From Achromobacter dolens (GTDB lineage Bacteria > Pseudomonadota > Gammaproteobacteria > Burkholderiales > Burkholderiaceae_B): DNA of 64,000 nt. The stretch is taken from NCBI RefSeq assembly GCF_902859745.1, contig NZ_CADIJW010000014.1, positions 1 to 64,000 on the forward strand, written 5' to 3'. Shown here in pieces: positions 1-8,496 of the stretch (the first letter of the stretch is position 1; every line of letters starts with the position of its first letter). The notes below the pieces were generated by a model. It was not told where the DNA came from. It ran no database searches and saw nothing but the letters and a program-made list of their open reading frames with translations. A program made the position numbers and the translations under genes.

Positions 1-1
1 G

Positions 2-649
2 GTCGCCGCCGGCCTGCCGGCCGGCATCCTGGTGCTGCGGCATCCGGCCAGCGGCGCCGCCGTCAGCGCCGCCGGCGCCTGCGCGCCGGGCCTGCGCATT
101 CTCAACGCGGGCGACGGCGCGCACGCCGATCCGCTGCCGGCATTGGCCCGCGTGCAGGCGATGCTGCAGGCCAGGCACGATCTGACCAACCTGGCCGTGG
201 CGCTGGTGGGCGACATCCGCCACAGCGCCGTGGCCCGCGGCCTGATCCATGCCATGACCACGCTGGGCGTGCCCGAAGTGCGCGCCGCCGCGCCACGCAC
301 CCTGTTGCCCGACGGCCTGCCGCAACTGGGCGTGCGGGCTTGCGCCACGCTGCACGAATGCCTGGCCGACGCCGATGTGGTGATGGTGTTGCCCCTGCGC
401 GCCGAGCGCATGAGCGGCGCGCTGCTGCCGTCGGCGCGCGAATACGCCGCCAGTCATGGCCTGACGCGGGACCGCCTGGCGCTGGCCCGGCCCGATGCCC
501 TGCTGCTGCCCGCCGCCGCGCTGACGCCGGGCATCGAGGTCGATGGCGATGTCGCCGCCGGCCTGGGCGACATTGACGCCGGTTTGGCCCGCTCTGAATG
601 TCATTTGCGCCTGGCCGCCTTGAGCGTGCTGGCTGGAGTCGCCGCATGA
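2..649 (+). CDS. pyrB: Aspartate carbamoyltransferase homologue, 5' end missing, probably catalytically dead
   Basis: The reading frame is already open at base 2 and ends at TGA 647-649, so this is the C-terminal two thirds of a protein. The order of blocks (LRHPASGAA, NAGDG, LVGDIRHS, ERM..LLPSAREY, RPDA, GIEV) follows the ATCase fold. Residues needed for catalysis in ATCases are replaced: the HPTQ block reads DPLP, the Arg of the HSRVAR block is Ala, the aspartate-binding RxQ block reads PLR, and the HPGP block reads LPAA. The frame is continuous, so this is divergence rather than a frameshift. It overlaps the pyrC homologue by four bases (ATGA). I infer a non-catalytic partner protein or a remnant; an active ATCase should lie elsewhere. 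The missing N terminus (STRT motif) cannot be judged. Confidence 0.8.
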   Translation, partial: VAAGLPAGILVLRHPASGAAVSAAGACAPGLRILNAGDGAHADPLPALARVQAMLQARHDLTNLAVALVGDIRHSAVARGLIHAMTTLGVPEVRAAAPRTLLPDGLPQLGVRACATLHECLADADVVMVLPLRAERMSGALLPSAREYAASHGLTRDRLALARPDALLLPAAALTPGIEVDGDVAAGLGDIDAGLARSECHLRLAALSVLAGVAA

Positions 650-1950
650 GGCTGCACATCGCCAATGGCCGCCTGATCGACCCGGCCCACGACCGCGACG
701 GCATCCAGGACCTGTTCATCGCCGATGGCCGAGTGGCGGCGGTCGGCCAGGCCCCCGACGGTTTCCATGCCGACCTCCGCATCGACGCCGCCGGCCTGGC
801 CGTGCTGCCGGGCCTGGTGGACCTGTCGGCGCGCGTGCTGTGCCAGGACGCCGGCGCGGCGGCGCAGGCCCGCTTTTCCTCCGCCGAGCTGCGCGCCGCG
901 CTGGCGGGCGGCGTGACCACGCTGGCCCTGCCGCCGGATGTCGCCACGCCGCTGGACGAACCGGCCAAGGTCGAGGCGCTGCTGCGCGAGGCGCCCGCCG
1001 GGCACGGCCGGGTGCTGCCGCTTGGCGCGCTCACGGTCGGCCTGCGCGGCGAGACCCTGGCCGAAATGGGCCTGCTGGCGCAGGCCGGCTGTGTGGCCTT
1101 CTCGCCGGGCGAGTCCGGCATCGTCGACACCCGGGTGCTGTGGGGCGCCATGCGCTATGCGGCCGGGCAGGGCCTGGCGCTGTGGCTGCGGCCGCAGGAC
1201 CCCTGGCTGGCGCAGGGGGCGGTGGTCGCCGCCGGCGCCTACGCCGACCGCCTGGGCCTGGAAGGCCAGCCGCCTCAAGCCGAGGCGCTGGCCCTGCAGA
1301 CGATTTTCGAGTTGCAACGCGCCACCGGCGCCCGCGTGCACCTGTCGCGCCTTTCCACCGCCCGCGGCCTGGACCTGCTGCGCGCCGCCCGCCGCGAAGG
1401 ACTGCCGGTCAGCGCCGACGTCTCGGCCAACAGCCTGCACCTGACCGATGTGGACATCGGCTATTTCAATACGGCTTTCCACCTGCGCCCGCCGCTGCGC
1501 GGCCAGCGCGACCGCGACGCGATCCAGGCGGCGCTGCGCGAGGGGTTGGTGGACGCGCTATGTTCGGATCATGCGGTGGTGGACGATGACGGCAAGTCCG
1601 TTCCGTTCCCGCACTCGCAGCCCGGCGCGACCGGCCTGGAATTGCTGCTGTCGCTGACGCTGAAATGGGCCCGCGACGCCCGCCTGCCGCTGCCGCAGGC
1701 GCTGGCCCGGGTGACGTCGGGACCCGCGGCGGTGCTGCGCGGGTTGTCTCCGGCGCTGTCCGGCCTGGGTGAACTGGGCGTGGGCGCGCCCGCTGATCTG
1801 TGCCTTGCGGACCTGGAGGCCGAATGGCTGGTGGCGCCGGGCGCCCTGCAAAGCCACAGCCGTCATACGCCGTTCGCGGGTATGATGCTGCCCGGTCGTG
1901 TCCGCGCCACCCTGGTGGGTGGCCGTCCGGCCTGGGAGACGCCTGTTTGA
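646..1950 (+). CDS. pyrC: Dihydroorotase-like protein lacking zinc ligands (PyrC' type)
   Basis: A 434-residue amidohydrolase-fold protein that starts at the ATG overlapping the pyrB stop. It aligns along its length with multifunctional-complex dihydroorotases (LPGLVDL, GGVTTLALPP, SDHAV, GLELLLSL). The metal-binding HxH expected after GLVD is replaced by SAR, and the PHH block before LLTD reads ANS, so the binuclear zinc site cannot form as usual. Inactive PyrC' proteins that act as structural partners of PyrB are established in Pseudomonas. The odd point here is that the neighbouring PyrB also looks dead. An upstream in-frame start at 598 exists but would extend far into pyrB. The downstream gene overlaps its stop codon. 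Confidence 0.85.
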   Translation: MRLHIANGRLIDPAHDRDGIQDLFIADGRVAAVGQAPDGFHADLRIDAAGLAVLPGLVDLSARVLCQDAGAAAQARFSSAELRAALAGGVTTLALPPDVATPLDEPAKVEALLREAPAGHGRVLPLGALTVGLRGETLAEMGLLAQAGCVAFSPGESGIVDTRVLWGAMRYAAGQGLALWLRPQDPWLAQGAVVAAGAYADRLGLEGQPPQAEALALQTIFELQRATGARVHLSRLSTARGLDLLRAARREGLPVSADVSANSLHLTDVDIGYFNTAFHLRPPLRGQRDRDAIQAALREGLVDALCSDHAVVDDDGKSVPFPHSQPGATGLELLLSLTLKWARDARLPLPQALARVTSGPAAVLRGLSPALSGLGELGVGAPADLCLADLEAEWLVAPGALQSHSRHTPFAGMMLPGRVRATLVGGRPAWETPV

Positions 1951-2687
1951 AGCTGCTGCGCTTTGTTCTTCGCCTGATGCTGGTGGTGCCGTTGATCGTT
2001 CTGGGCCTGCTGTGCGTGGGGCTGGTGTATCCGCTGCTGCGCCCAAAGTCGCGGGCCTGGCTCAACCGCACCTGGTCGCGCTGCCTGATGGCGGCCTGCG
2101 GCCTGCGAGTCGTCTTCAAGGGCCAGCCGCGCATGACGGGCCCGGTGCTGCTGGTGGCGAACCATGTGTCGTGGATCGACATCTTCGTGCTGAATTCGGC
2201 GCGCGCGACCTCGTTCGTGGCCAAGAGCGAGATCCGCGCCTGGCCTGTGATCGGCTGGCTGGTGGCGGGGGCGGGCACGCTGTTCATCGAACGCGGCCAA
2301 CGCCACGCGGTGCACGCGATGGGCGAGTCGATGCAGGCGCGCTTCAAGCAGGGCGACGCGGTCGGCCTGTTCCCGGAAGGCACGACGAGCGAGGGTTTCA
2401 CGCTGCGTCCGTTCCATGCGAGCCTGTTCGAGCCGGCCCGCACGGCCGCGGTCGAAATCCAGCCGGTGGCCCTGCGCTTCCTGCAACACGGCGAACGCAG
2501 CGGCTTCGCGGCCTTCGTGGGCGAGGAAACGCTGGTGGCGAATCTCTGGCGGGTGCTGGGAACGACGGGGCTGGCGGTCGAAGTGGTGTTCTTGCCGGTG
2601 CTGGCAACGCAACACGCGGACGGGACGGCGCCGACGCGGTTGGAACTGTCGCATCAGGCCCGGGACGCGATCCAGGCGGTGCTTTGA
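1947..2687 (+). CDS. plsC: 1-acyl-sn-glycerol-3-phosphate acyltransferase
   Basis: A 246-residue membrane-bound acyltransferase that adds the second fatty acid to lysophosphatidic acid in phospholipid synthesis. A hydrophobic N-terminal anchor covers roughly residues 5-30. The catalytic HX4D motif is present as NHVSWID and the substrate-binding motif as FPEGTTS. The start is a TTG whose last two bases lie in the pyrC TGA stop, which implies translational coupling. A longer in-frame ORF from 1800 would only read through pyrC in another frame. The gene points toward the minus-strand apaH, with an 84-base gap between them that shows no convincing terminator. Substrate acyl specificity is not visible. 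Confidence 0.88.
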   Translation: MKLLRFVLRLMLVVPLIVLGLLCVGLVYPLLRPKSRAWLNRTWSRCLMAACGLRVVFKGQPRMTGPVLLVANHVSWIDIFVLNSARATSFVAKSEIRAWPVIGWLVAGAGTLFIERGQRHAVHAMGESMQARFKQGDAVGLFPEGTTSEGFTLRPFHASLFEPARTAAVEIQPVALRFLQHGERSGFAAFVGEETLVANLWRVLGTTGLAVEVVFLPVLATQHADGTAPTRLELSHQARDAIQAVL

Positions 2688-2771
2688 GGGGGCTGCCTCA
2701 GCGGCAGAAACGCGCGACGGGCAGATGCTGAGCAGCCGCGGTCACCGCCGTCGGTCGCAATAGGACGATCG

Positions 2772-3605
2772 TCACTCGGACAACGGATCCTGGAACTGCG
2801 AGCACTTCACCTGCACCAGCTTCCGATCCTGCAGCCGCAACGCCGTCAACGCCCCGCCCCACACGCATCCCGTATCCAGGCAGATCACGTCCGGCCGCTG
2901 CATCAGTCCCAGCGTCGACCAGTGGCCGAATACCGTCGTCACGTCGCGCGTGGCGCGGTTCGGCACGTCGAACCAGGGCACCAGGCCAGCCGGCCAGGCG
3001 CCCGGCGTCACTTTGGTCGCGAACTCCATGTGGCCGTTCGGCGTGCACAGGCGGATACGCGTCAGCGCATTGATGATCACCCGCATCCGCTTGCCGCCCT
3101 TGTGGTCTTCCTTCCACGTCGACGGTTCGTTGCCGTACATCTTCTGCAGCGCCTTCTGCCAGTTCGGGCCGCGCAGCGCGTCCTGCACCTCGGCCGCCAG
3201 CGACAGCGTCTTGGCCACGTCCCATTTGGCCAGCGTGCCCGCATGCACCATCAGGTGATTTTGCTCGAAATGCGCCAGCGGGCGCGAGCGCAGCCAGTCG
3301 ATCAGGTCGGCCGAATCCGGCGCGCGCAGGATGTCGTCCAGCGTGTCGGACTTGGACGGCTTGCGCACGCCCGCGGCGGCGGCCAGCAGGTGCAGGTCGT
3401 GGTTGCCCAGCACCACCGTGGCGCGATCGCCCAGGTCGATGATGCGACGCAGCGTCGCCAGCGACTGCGGGCCGCGGTTGACCAGATCCCCGGCGAACCA
3501 GAAGCGCGATTGCGGGTCGCCGACCAGATCGGGATGGGACAGCAAGCGATCCAGCGGCGAGCAGCAACCTTGCACGTCGCCGATCATCCAGATACTGCCG
3601 TTCAT
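2772..3605 (-). CDS. apaH: Symmetrical diadenosine tetraphosphatase
   Basis: A 277-residue cytoplasmic metallophosphatase that hydrolyses Ap4A to two ADP and also acts on dinucleotide-type RNA caps in characterised bacteria. The calcineurin-like metal motifs are in order: GDVQGC at the N terminus, [10 protein letters not shown] around residue 38, and GNHDLHLLA around residue 62. The start is the ATG that overlaps the lptG stop by four bases (ATGA), so it is probably co-translated at the end of the lptG transcript. The long N-terminal extension possible in this frame is the shadow of lptG. Length matches ApaH. Confidence 0.95.
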   Translation of the reverse strand: MNGSIWMIGDVQGCCSPLDRLLSHPDLVGDPQSRFWFAGDLVNRGPQSLATLRRIIDLGDRATVVLGNHDLHLLAAAAGVRKPSKSDTLDDILRAPDSADLIDWLRSRPLAHFEQNHLMVHAGTLAKWDVAKTLSLAAEVQDALRGPNWQKALQKMYGNEPSTWKEDHKGGKRMRVIINALTRIRLCTPNGHMEFATKVTPGAWPAGLVPWFDVPNRATRDVTTVFGHWSTLGLMQRPDVICLDTGCVWGGALTALRLQDRKLVQVKCSQFQDPLSE

Positions 3606-4780
3606 GCGGGACTCTTGCTCCAGGGCCAACGTTGTTGGACGATTCGGGTGATGGTGTGGCGGTATTCCATGTAGCTCATGGCGCCCAGCGCCAGGGCCAT
3701 GGCGCCGATGTTCGGCCCCAGGGCGGTGAGCCAGGGCGGCCATTTGCCCAGCATGCCGACGTTCAGCGCCAACTGGTTGAGCATGAAGAAGCCCACGCCC
3801 AGCAGGATGCCGATGAACACCTTGGCGCCCACGCCGCCGCGGCGCGTCTGCATCAGGCCGATGGGGGCGGCGATGGTGATCATCACCAGCAGCGTGAACG
3901 GATATGCCAGTTTGCGCCACAAGGCGACCACCTGTCGACCATATTGCAGTTGGTTGTTGCGCAAATAATCCACATAGTCGAGCAGCGTCGCGATCGACAT
4001 CCGCTCAGGGGGCAGGATCCGGGCCAGCAGGCGTTCGGCGCTCAGGGTGGTGTCGACGGTGCGCTCGGGCACCTTCACCACCACCGCGGGAGGATTCTTC
4101 GGCGGCCGGGCATCGGCCAGCGTCTCGGCCGCGTTGTCGTCCAGGCGGGTCTCGGCGACGTCTTTCAGCACCAGGTCGCCATGGGCAAAGAGGCCGCTCG
4201 GGGCGGTGGACAGCACCGACAGCGTCAGGTTCTTCTTGAATTCATACAGGGTGATGCCGGTGACCTGGCCGTCGCCCTTGAGCTCAGCGATGTTGATGAT
4301 GCGGGTGCCGCCGTTGGCCATGGGCTCCTTGAACCAGTAGCCGCTGTTCAGGCGGTCGCCGCCGGCCTTGCCGCGGAACACCAGGTTGGCCTCGCCCGAC
4401 TTCATCTCGGCCCAGGGGGTGACGTACTCGGACAGCAGGGCGGCGCCGATCATCAACGGAATGGTGACGATCCAGAGCATGCGCAGCAGACGCATGCCGC
4501 TGACGCCGGAGACCCGCAGGATCACCAGCTCATTGCGCTGGGCCAGCCCCGCCAGCGCCAGGATGGCGCCGATCAGCAGGCCGATGGGCAAAAGGTCGTA
4601 CAGCCGGGTGGGGATGGCCAGCGCCTGCATGTACAGCAGGGCCATCATGGAGAACTTTTCGCCCACGTTGTCCAGGTCGTCCACCAGCGCGAAGAACGTG
4701 AAAAGGCCCAGCAGGGCCATGAGGACCACTGCACAAGAGCGATAGATCTCGCGGGCCAGGTAGCGACGTGCGGTACGCAT
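3602..4780 (-). CDS. lptG: LPS export ABC transporter permease LptG
   Basis: A 392-residue inner-membrane permease of the YjgP/YjgQ family that, with LptF and LptB, extracts lipopolysaccharide from the inner membrane. The N-terminal part is typical (start [12 protein letters not shown], then two membrane spans and [14 protein letters not shown]), followed by a periplasmic beta-jellyroll region and three C-terminal membrane spans. LptF is not adjacent, whereas lptF and lptG often sit together, so assignment to LptG rather than LptF rests on the sequence pattern. It overlaps apaH by four bases. The 90-base gap to mtgA holds a short C/G-rich inverted repeat and may contain a promoter. Confidence 0.88.
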   Translation of the reverse strand: MRTARRYLAREIYRSCAVVLMALLGLFTFFALVDDLDNVGEKFSMMALLYMQALAIPTRLYDLLPIGLLIGAILALAGLAQRNELVILRVSGVSGMRLLRMLWIVTIPLMIGAALLSEYVTPWAEMKSGEANLVFRGKAGGDRLNSGYWFKEPMANGGTRIINIAELKGDGQVTGITLYEFKKNLTLSVLSTAPSGLFAHGDLVLKDVAETRLDDNAAETLADARPPKNPPAVVVKVPERTVDTTLSAERLLARILPPERMSIATLLDYVDYLRNNQLQYGRQVVALWRKLAYPFTLLVMITIAAPIGLMQTRRGGVGAKVFIGILLGVGFFMLNQLALNVGMLGKWPPWLTALGPNIGAMALALGAMSYMEYRHTITRIVQQRWPWSKSPA

Positions 4781-4870
4781 GAAAAAGGGCGAAGTAGCGC
4801 TAAACGTGAAAGCTTAACAAATCCGGCCGCCCCGGGTGGGCCCGGGCTGTCGAAGCCGCCGGTTTCCGTG

Positions 4871-5605
4871 TCAGGGAATGTCAACCATCTGCATGCGCCG
4901 GGTCAGCGTGTAGACGCGGGAGTTCAGGTAGTTCGAGTTGCGGTGGCTGTCGTAGAAGCGCGGATTCGGCAGCATGGCCGCCAGCCGGGCCGACTGGGCG
5001 GCCCCCAGGCTGGCCGCCGGCACGTTGAAATAATGCTTGGCCGCCGCCTGGGCGCCGAACACGCCGACGCCCCATTCCGCCACATTCAGGTACAGCTCCA
5101 GGATGCGCTCCTTGCTCATGACGTGTTCGATCATGTAGGTCAGCACCAGTTCCTGGCCCTTGCGCAGGTAGCTGCGGGAACTGGACAGGAACAGGTTCTT
5201 GGCCAATTGTTGCGTGATGGTGGAGCCGCCGCGCATCTTGCTGCGTCCGGCCGCTTCCTGCTTCTGGTTGTATTCCCAGGCCTTGCGGATGGCGTCCCAC
5301 TCGACGCCGTCATGCTCGGTGAAGTTGGAATCCTCGGACGCCACCACCGCCAGCTTCAGGCTGCGGTTGATCTTGTCATAGGGCACCCACTCGTATTTCA
5401 AGCGGAAATCGGGGTTTCCATCCTGCAGCCGGGACAGTTCCTCGCGCATCACGGCGCTGCTGCCCGGGTTCTGGTAGTTGTACCAGACCACCAGGCCGAA
5501 CAGCCAGAACTGGTACAGCAGCACCGCGCACACCAGCGCCATCAGCGCGCCGGTGATGATCCGGAACCAGGAGCGGCGCTTGCCGCTCTTGCCGCGGGCG
5601 GCCAT
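4871..5605 (-). CDS. mtgA: Monofunctional peptidoglycan glycosyltransferase
   Basis: A 244-residue GT51 enzyme that polymerises lipid II into glycan strands at the periplasmic face of the inner membrane. A single N-terminal transmembrane helix lies at about residues 15-38. Family motifs follow in order: EDSNFTEHDG (with the catalytic Glu), GGSTITQQLAKN, RKGQE and RILELYLNVAEWG. There is no transpeptidase domain, as expected for MtgA. The start at ATG 5605 was chosen because it lies four bases after the aroE stop and gives the usual length and anchor. It is probably in the same transcript as aroE and the TonB-like gene. Confidence 0.95.
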   Translation of the reverse strand: MAARGKSGKRRSWFRIITGALMALVCAVLLYQFWLFGLVVWYNYQNPGSSAVMREELSRLQDGNPDFRLKYEWVPYDKINRSLKLAVVASEDSNFTEHDGVEWDAIRKAWEYNQKQEAAGRSKMRGGSTITQQLAKNLFLSSSRSYLRKGQELVLTYMIEHVMSKERILELYLNVAEWGVGVFGAQAAAKHYFNVPAASLGAAQSARLAAMLPNPRFYDSHRNSNYLNSRVYTLTRRMQMVDIP

Positions 5606-5609
5606 CGGC

Positions 5610-6473
5610 TCAGTTTCCGGCCATGAGCGCCTCGCGCAGCGCGGCCAGCACCGGGGCGGGGTCGGGCCGCACGCCGTGCCAGATGAAGAAGCTCTCGGCC
5701 GCCTGGCCCACCAGCATGCCCAGGCCGTCGGCCGTGAGGGCGGCGCCGTCCTCACGGGCCTGGCGCATGAACGCCGTCGGCTGGGCGCCGTACATCATGT
5801 CGTAGGCGGCCGCGCCCTCGGCGTACAGGCCGGCGGGCAGGTCGGGAGCGGCGTCCTGCAGCCCGCTGGCGGTGGCATTGACCACCAGGTTCCAGCCGCC
5901 GGGCTGGGCGGCGTCGGCCAGCCCGCCGGCGGTGACCCGGGTCTGCGGCTCGGCGCCGGTCTCGCGCCAGCCCTCGGCCAGCTCCAGCGCGCGGGCGGCG
6001 GTGCGGTTGACGATATGGATGCGGGCGCAACCGGCCTGTGCCAAGGGTTGCAGCACGCCGCGGGCGGCGCCGCCGGCGCCCACCAGCAGCACCGAGGCGC
6101 CGGTCAGGCGCACGCCCAGGCGCAGCAGATCGGAAACCAGGCCCACGCCGTCGGTGTTGCAGCCATGCCAGGCGCCGTCGCGCCAGGACAGGGTGTTGAC
6201 CGCGCCGGCCAGCCGGGCGCGGCTGGATAGGCGGCCCGCGGCCAGCGTATAGGCATCCTGCTTGAACGGCACCGTCACGTTCAGGCCCAGGCCGCCCTCG
6301 GCGGCAAAGGCGGCCACGGCCGCCGTGAAGCCGTCCACCGGCGCTAGCAGGCGTTCATAGCTGAGCGGCTTGCCGGTCTGGCGGGAAAACAGGGCGTGGA
6401 TCTGCGGCGAGCGGCTGTGCGCGATAGGGTTGCCGATCACGGCATAGCGGGCAAGAGGGGACGCCTCGGTCAT
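5610..6473 (-). CDS. aroE: Shikimate dehydrogenase (NADP)
   Basis: A 287-residue cytosolic enzyme that reduces 3-dehydroshikimate to shikimate in aromatic amino acid synthesis. The shikimate-binding N terminus reads VIGNPIAHSRSPQIH. The catalytic Lys is in NVTVPFK and the catalytic Asp in NTDGVG. The nucleotide-binding loop GAGGAARG and NRTAAR follow. The ATG start overlaps the stop of the upstream TonB-like gene by four bases, which settles the start. All key residues are present and the length is normal. Confidence 0.95.
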   Translation of the reverse strand: MTEASPLARYAVIGNPIAHSRSPQIHALFSRQTGKPLSYERLLAPVDGFTAAVAAFAAEGGLGLNVTVPFKQDAYTLAAGRLSSRARLAGAVNTLSWRDGAWHGCNTDGVGLVSDLLRLGVRLTGASVLLVGAGGAARGVLQPLAQAGCARIHIVNRTAARALELAEGWRETGAEPQTRVTAGGLADAAQPGGWNLVVNATASGLQDAAPDLPAGLYAEGAAAYDMMYGAQPTAFMRQAREDGAALTADGLGMLVGQAAESFFIWHGVRPDPAPVLAALREALMAGN

Positions 6474-7369
6474 GGGGCTTGGGTTTCCAGGGTGTCGTTG
6501 ACGAAATGCCAGGTGCGGGTGATGACCAGCACGTCGGTGTCGCGCGCGATCTCGGGCGGGAACGGCGGGAATGGCGCCGCCAGTTGCACGATGCGGCGGG
6601 CGGCCTGATTCAGCACCGCGTGCGGCGACGGCTGGTCGATCTCGACGTCGGCGATGCTGCCGTCGGCGCGCACCGACACGGTGATGCGCAGCGAGCCGTA
6701 GATACGGCCACGCGCCTCTTCCGGGTAATGCTGGGTGCCGACCGTTTCGATGCGGGCGCGCCAGGCGTCCAGGTAGGCGGCGTAGCGCGAGGCTTCGGCC
6801 GAGGGCGCCACGAACTGCTTGCGCGGCTCGGCGCTGTACTGCTGCACCTTTGCCGCCAGCGCGGCGACCTGGGCGTTCTGGATGACGCTGGCCTGGTCCT
6901 CGGCGTCCTTGCCGCGTTCGTTGCCGTCGGGCCAGGGATTGACGGCCTGGCGCTCGGCGCCGGCCTTGTCGGCCGCGCGCAGTTGGGTCATCAGGCGGGC
7001 CTGTTCGGCCTCGAGCTGCACCTGGCGGCGCCGCATGGCCTCGAGCACGATGGTTTCGGCCGAGGCGCCGGTCTGGGGCAGCGGGGTGGTGGACAGGCCG
7101 CGCTCGGCGTTGCCGCCGCCACTCATCTGGTTCTGCGCCTGGGCGCGGGGGGTATCGGGCGGCGTCTCGCTGCGCGCGTTCAGCAGCACCACCTCCAGGC
7201 TGGTCGCCGGGGGCCGCGACAAGGCGGGCGCGCCGAAGCGCCACGCCAGGGCGCCGGCGTGCACCAACAGCGAAATCGCGAGGCCGATGCGCAGGTAATG
7301 CTGGGCGGGCGCGCCCAGCCACCGCAGCGGACGGCTCAGCGGGGGAGGGGAGTCAGCGACGTGTTGCAC
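6470..7369 (-). CDS. TonB-family protein (energy transducer-like)
   Basis: A 299-residue protein with one N-terminal membrane helix (about residues 25-45), a long Gln/Glu/Ala-rich periplasmic stretch with coiled-coil character, and a C-terminal domain resembling TonB (YPEEARGRIYGSLRITVSVRADG, here split at positions roughly 205-227). TonB proteins link the proton-motive force to outer-membrane receptors, but no exbB or exbD is nearby and the proline-rich linker of classical TonB is weak. It is translationally coupled to aroE by a four-base overlap. It may be a dedicated TonB paralogue or a cell-envelope protein reusing the fold. Confidence 0.75.
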   Translation of the reverse strand: MQHVADSPPPLSRPLRWLGAPAQHYLRIGLAISLLVHAGALAWRFGAPALSRPPATSLEVVLLNARSETPPDTPRAQAQNQMSGGGNAERGLSTTPLPQTGASAETIVLEAMRRRQVQLEAEQARLMTQLRAADKAGAERQAVNPWPDGNERGKDAEDQASVIQNAQVAALAAKVQQYSAEPRKQFVAPSAEASRYAAYLDAWRARIETVGTQHYPEEARGRIYGSLRITVSVRADGSIADVEIDQPSPHAVLNQAARRIVQLAAPFPPFPPEIARDTDVLVITRTWHFVNDTLETQAP

Positions 7370-7407
7370 GCACGCATTGTAGAGCCACTCCGCCCGCCGC
7401 CGTCACC

Positions 7408-8496
7408 TTACTTGGCCGGGCGCGGGAACACCCAGACCTTGTCCGCCGGCAGGGCCAGGCGGCAAGGGCCGGGCTCGCGGCCCTCGGGACCGTAGGCGCG
7501 CAGCGCCAGCGTGTTGGCCGGATCCGCGTCGGGGGTGCGGAACAGGTATTCCCAGCGGTCGCCCAGGTACATGCTGGTCAGCAGCGGCATGTCGATGTGG
7601 TTACCGTCGGGGTCGTCCGCCAGGCGGACCTGTTCGACCCGGATCACGGCGGTGGCGTCCTGGCCCGCGGCCACGCCTTCCCCGGCCTTGCCCCACAGCG
7701 CCCAGCCGCGGCCCTCGATGCGGGCGCGGCCATCGCGCACTTCGGTGACCTTGCCGTCCAGGCGGTTGTTGCTGCCCATGAATTCGGCGGTGAACAGCGT
7801 CGACGGCGCGCCGTACATCTCCTGCGGCGTGCCCTGTTGCTCGATCTTGCCGTTGTTCAACAGCAGGATGCGGTCGGAAATGGCCATGGCTTCGCTCTGG
7901 TCATGCGTCACCATCAATGCCGACAGGCCCAGGCGGATGATCAGCTCGCGCAGGAAGGCGCGGGCCTCCTCGCGCAGCTTGGCGTCCAGGTTGGACAGCG
8001 GCTCGTCCAGCAGGATCACGGGCGGGCTGTACACCAGGGCGCGGCCGATGGCCACGCGCTGCTGCTGGCCGCCGGACAGCGCGTGCGGATGGCGCTGGCC
8101 GAGCTTGCCCAGGCCGAGCTGGTCCAGCACCGCCTGTACGCGTTCGCGCACTTCGCCCGACGGCACCTTGCGCAGCTTGAGCGGGTAGGCGACGTTGTCG
8201 AACACGGTCTTGTGCGGCCACAGGGCATACGACTGGAACACCAGGCCGAGGTTGCGCTCTTCGGCCGGGATCTCCTGGCGCGCGGCGCCGTCGTAGACGG
8301 TGCGATCGCCGATGGTGATGCGGCCGCGCTTGGGGCCTTCCAGGCCGGCCACGGCGCGCAGCAGGGTGGTCTTGCCGCTGCCCGAGGGGCCCAGCAGCGA
8401 CACCACTTCGCCCTGGCGCAGTTGCATCGACACGCCCTTGAGCACCGGGTTGTCGCCGTAATCCAGGTGCAGGTCTTCTACAGAAAGCTCAATCAT
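7408..8496 (-). CDS. ABC importer ATPase with C-terminal TOBE domain (FbpC/PotA type)
   Basis: A 362-residue cytoplasmic ATPase. The Walker A motif is GPSGSGKTT, the signature is LSGGQQQRVAIG, Walker B is VILLDEPLSN and the switch His lies in VTHDQSEA. The last 110 residues fit a TOBE regulatory domain. Its start overlaps the permease stop by eight bases, so it is the last gene of the importer operon. Such ATPases serve iron(III), polyamine, thiamine or phosphonate importers. The double-domain permease next door favours the Fbp/Afu class. The substrate is not proven. Confidence 0.9.
   Translation of the reverse strand: MIELSVEDLHLDYGDNPVLKGVSMQLRQGEVVSLLGPSGSGKTTLLRAVAGLEGPKRGRITIGDRTVYDGAARQEIPAEERNLGLVFQSYALWPHKTVFDNVAYPLKLRKVPSGEVRERVQAVLDQLGLGKLGQRHPHALSGGQQQRVAIGRALVYSPPVILLDEPLSNLDAKLREEARAFLRELIIRLGLSALMVTHDQSEAMAISDRILLLNNGKIEQQGTPQEMYGAPSTLFTAEFMGSNNRLDGKVTEVRDGRARIEGRGWALWGKAGEGVAAGQDATAVIRVEQVRLADDPDGNHIDMPLLTSMYLGDRWEYLFRTPDADPANTLALRAYGPEGREPGPCRLALPADKVWVFPRPAK

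Noticed and set aside
2-649. pyrB as a pseudogene made by frameshift
   Set aside because: The frame is continuous with ATCase-like spacing throughout; the changes are substitutions, so it is listed as a divergent CDS.
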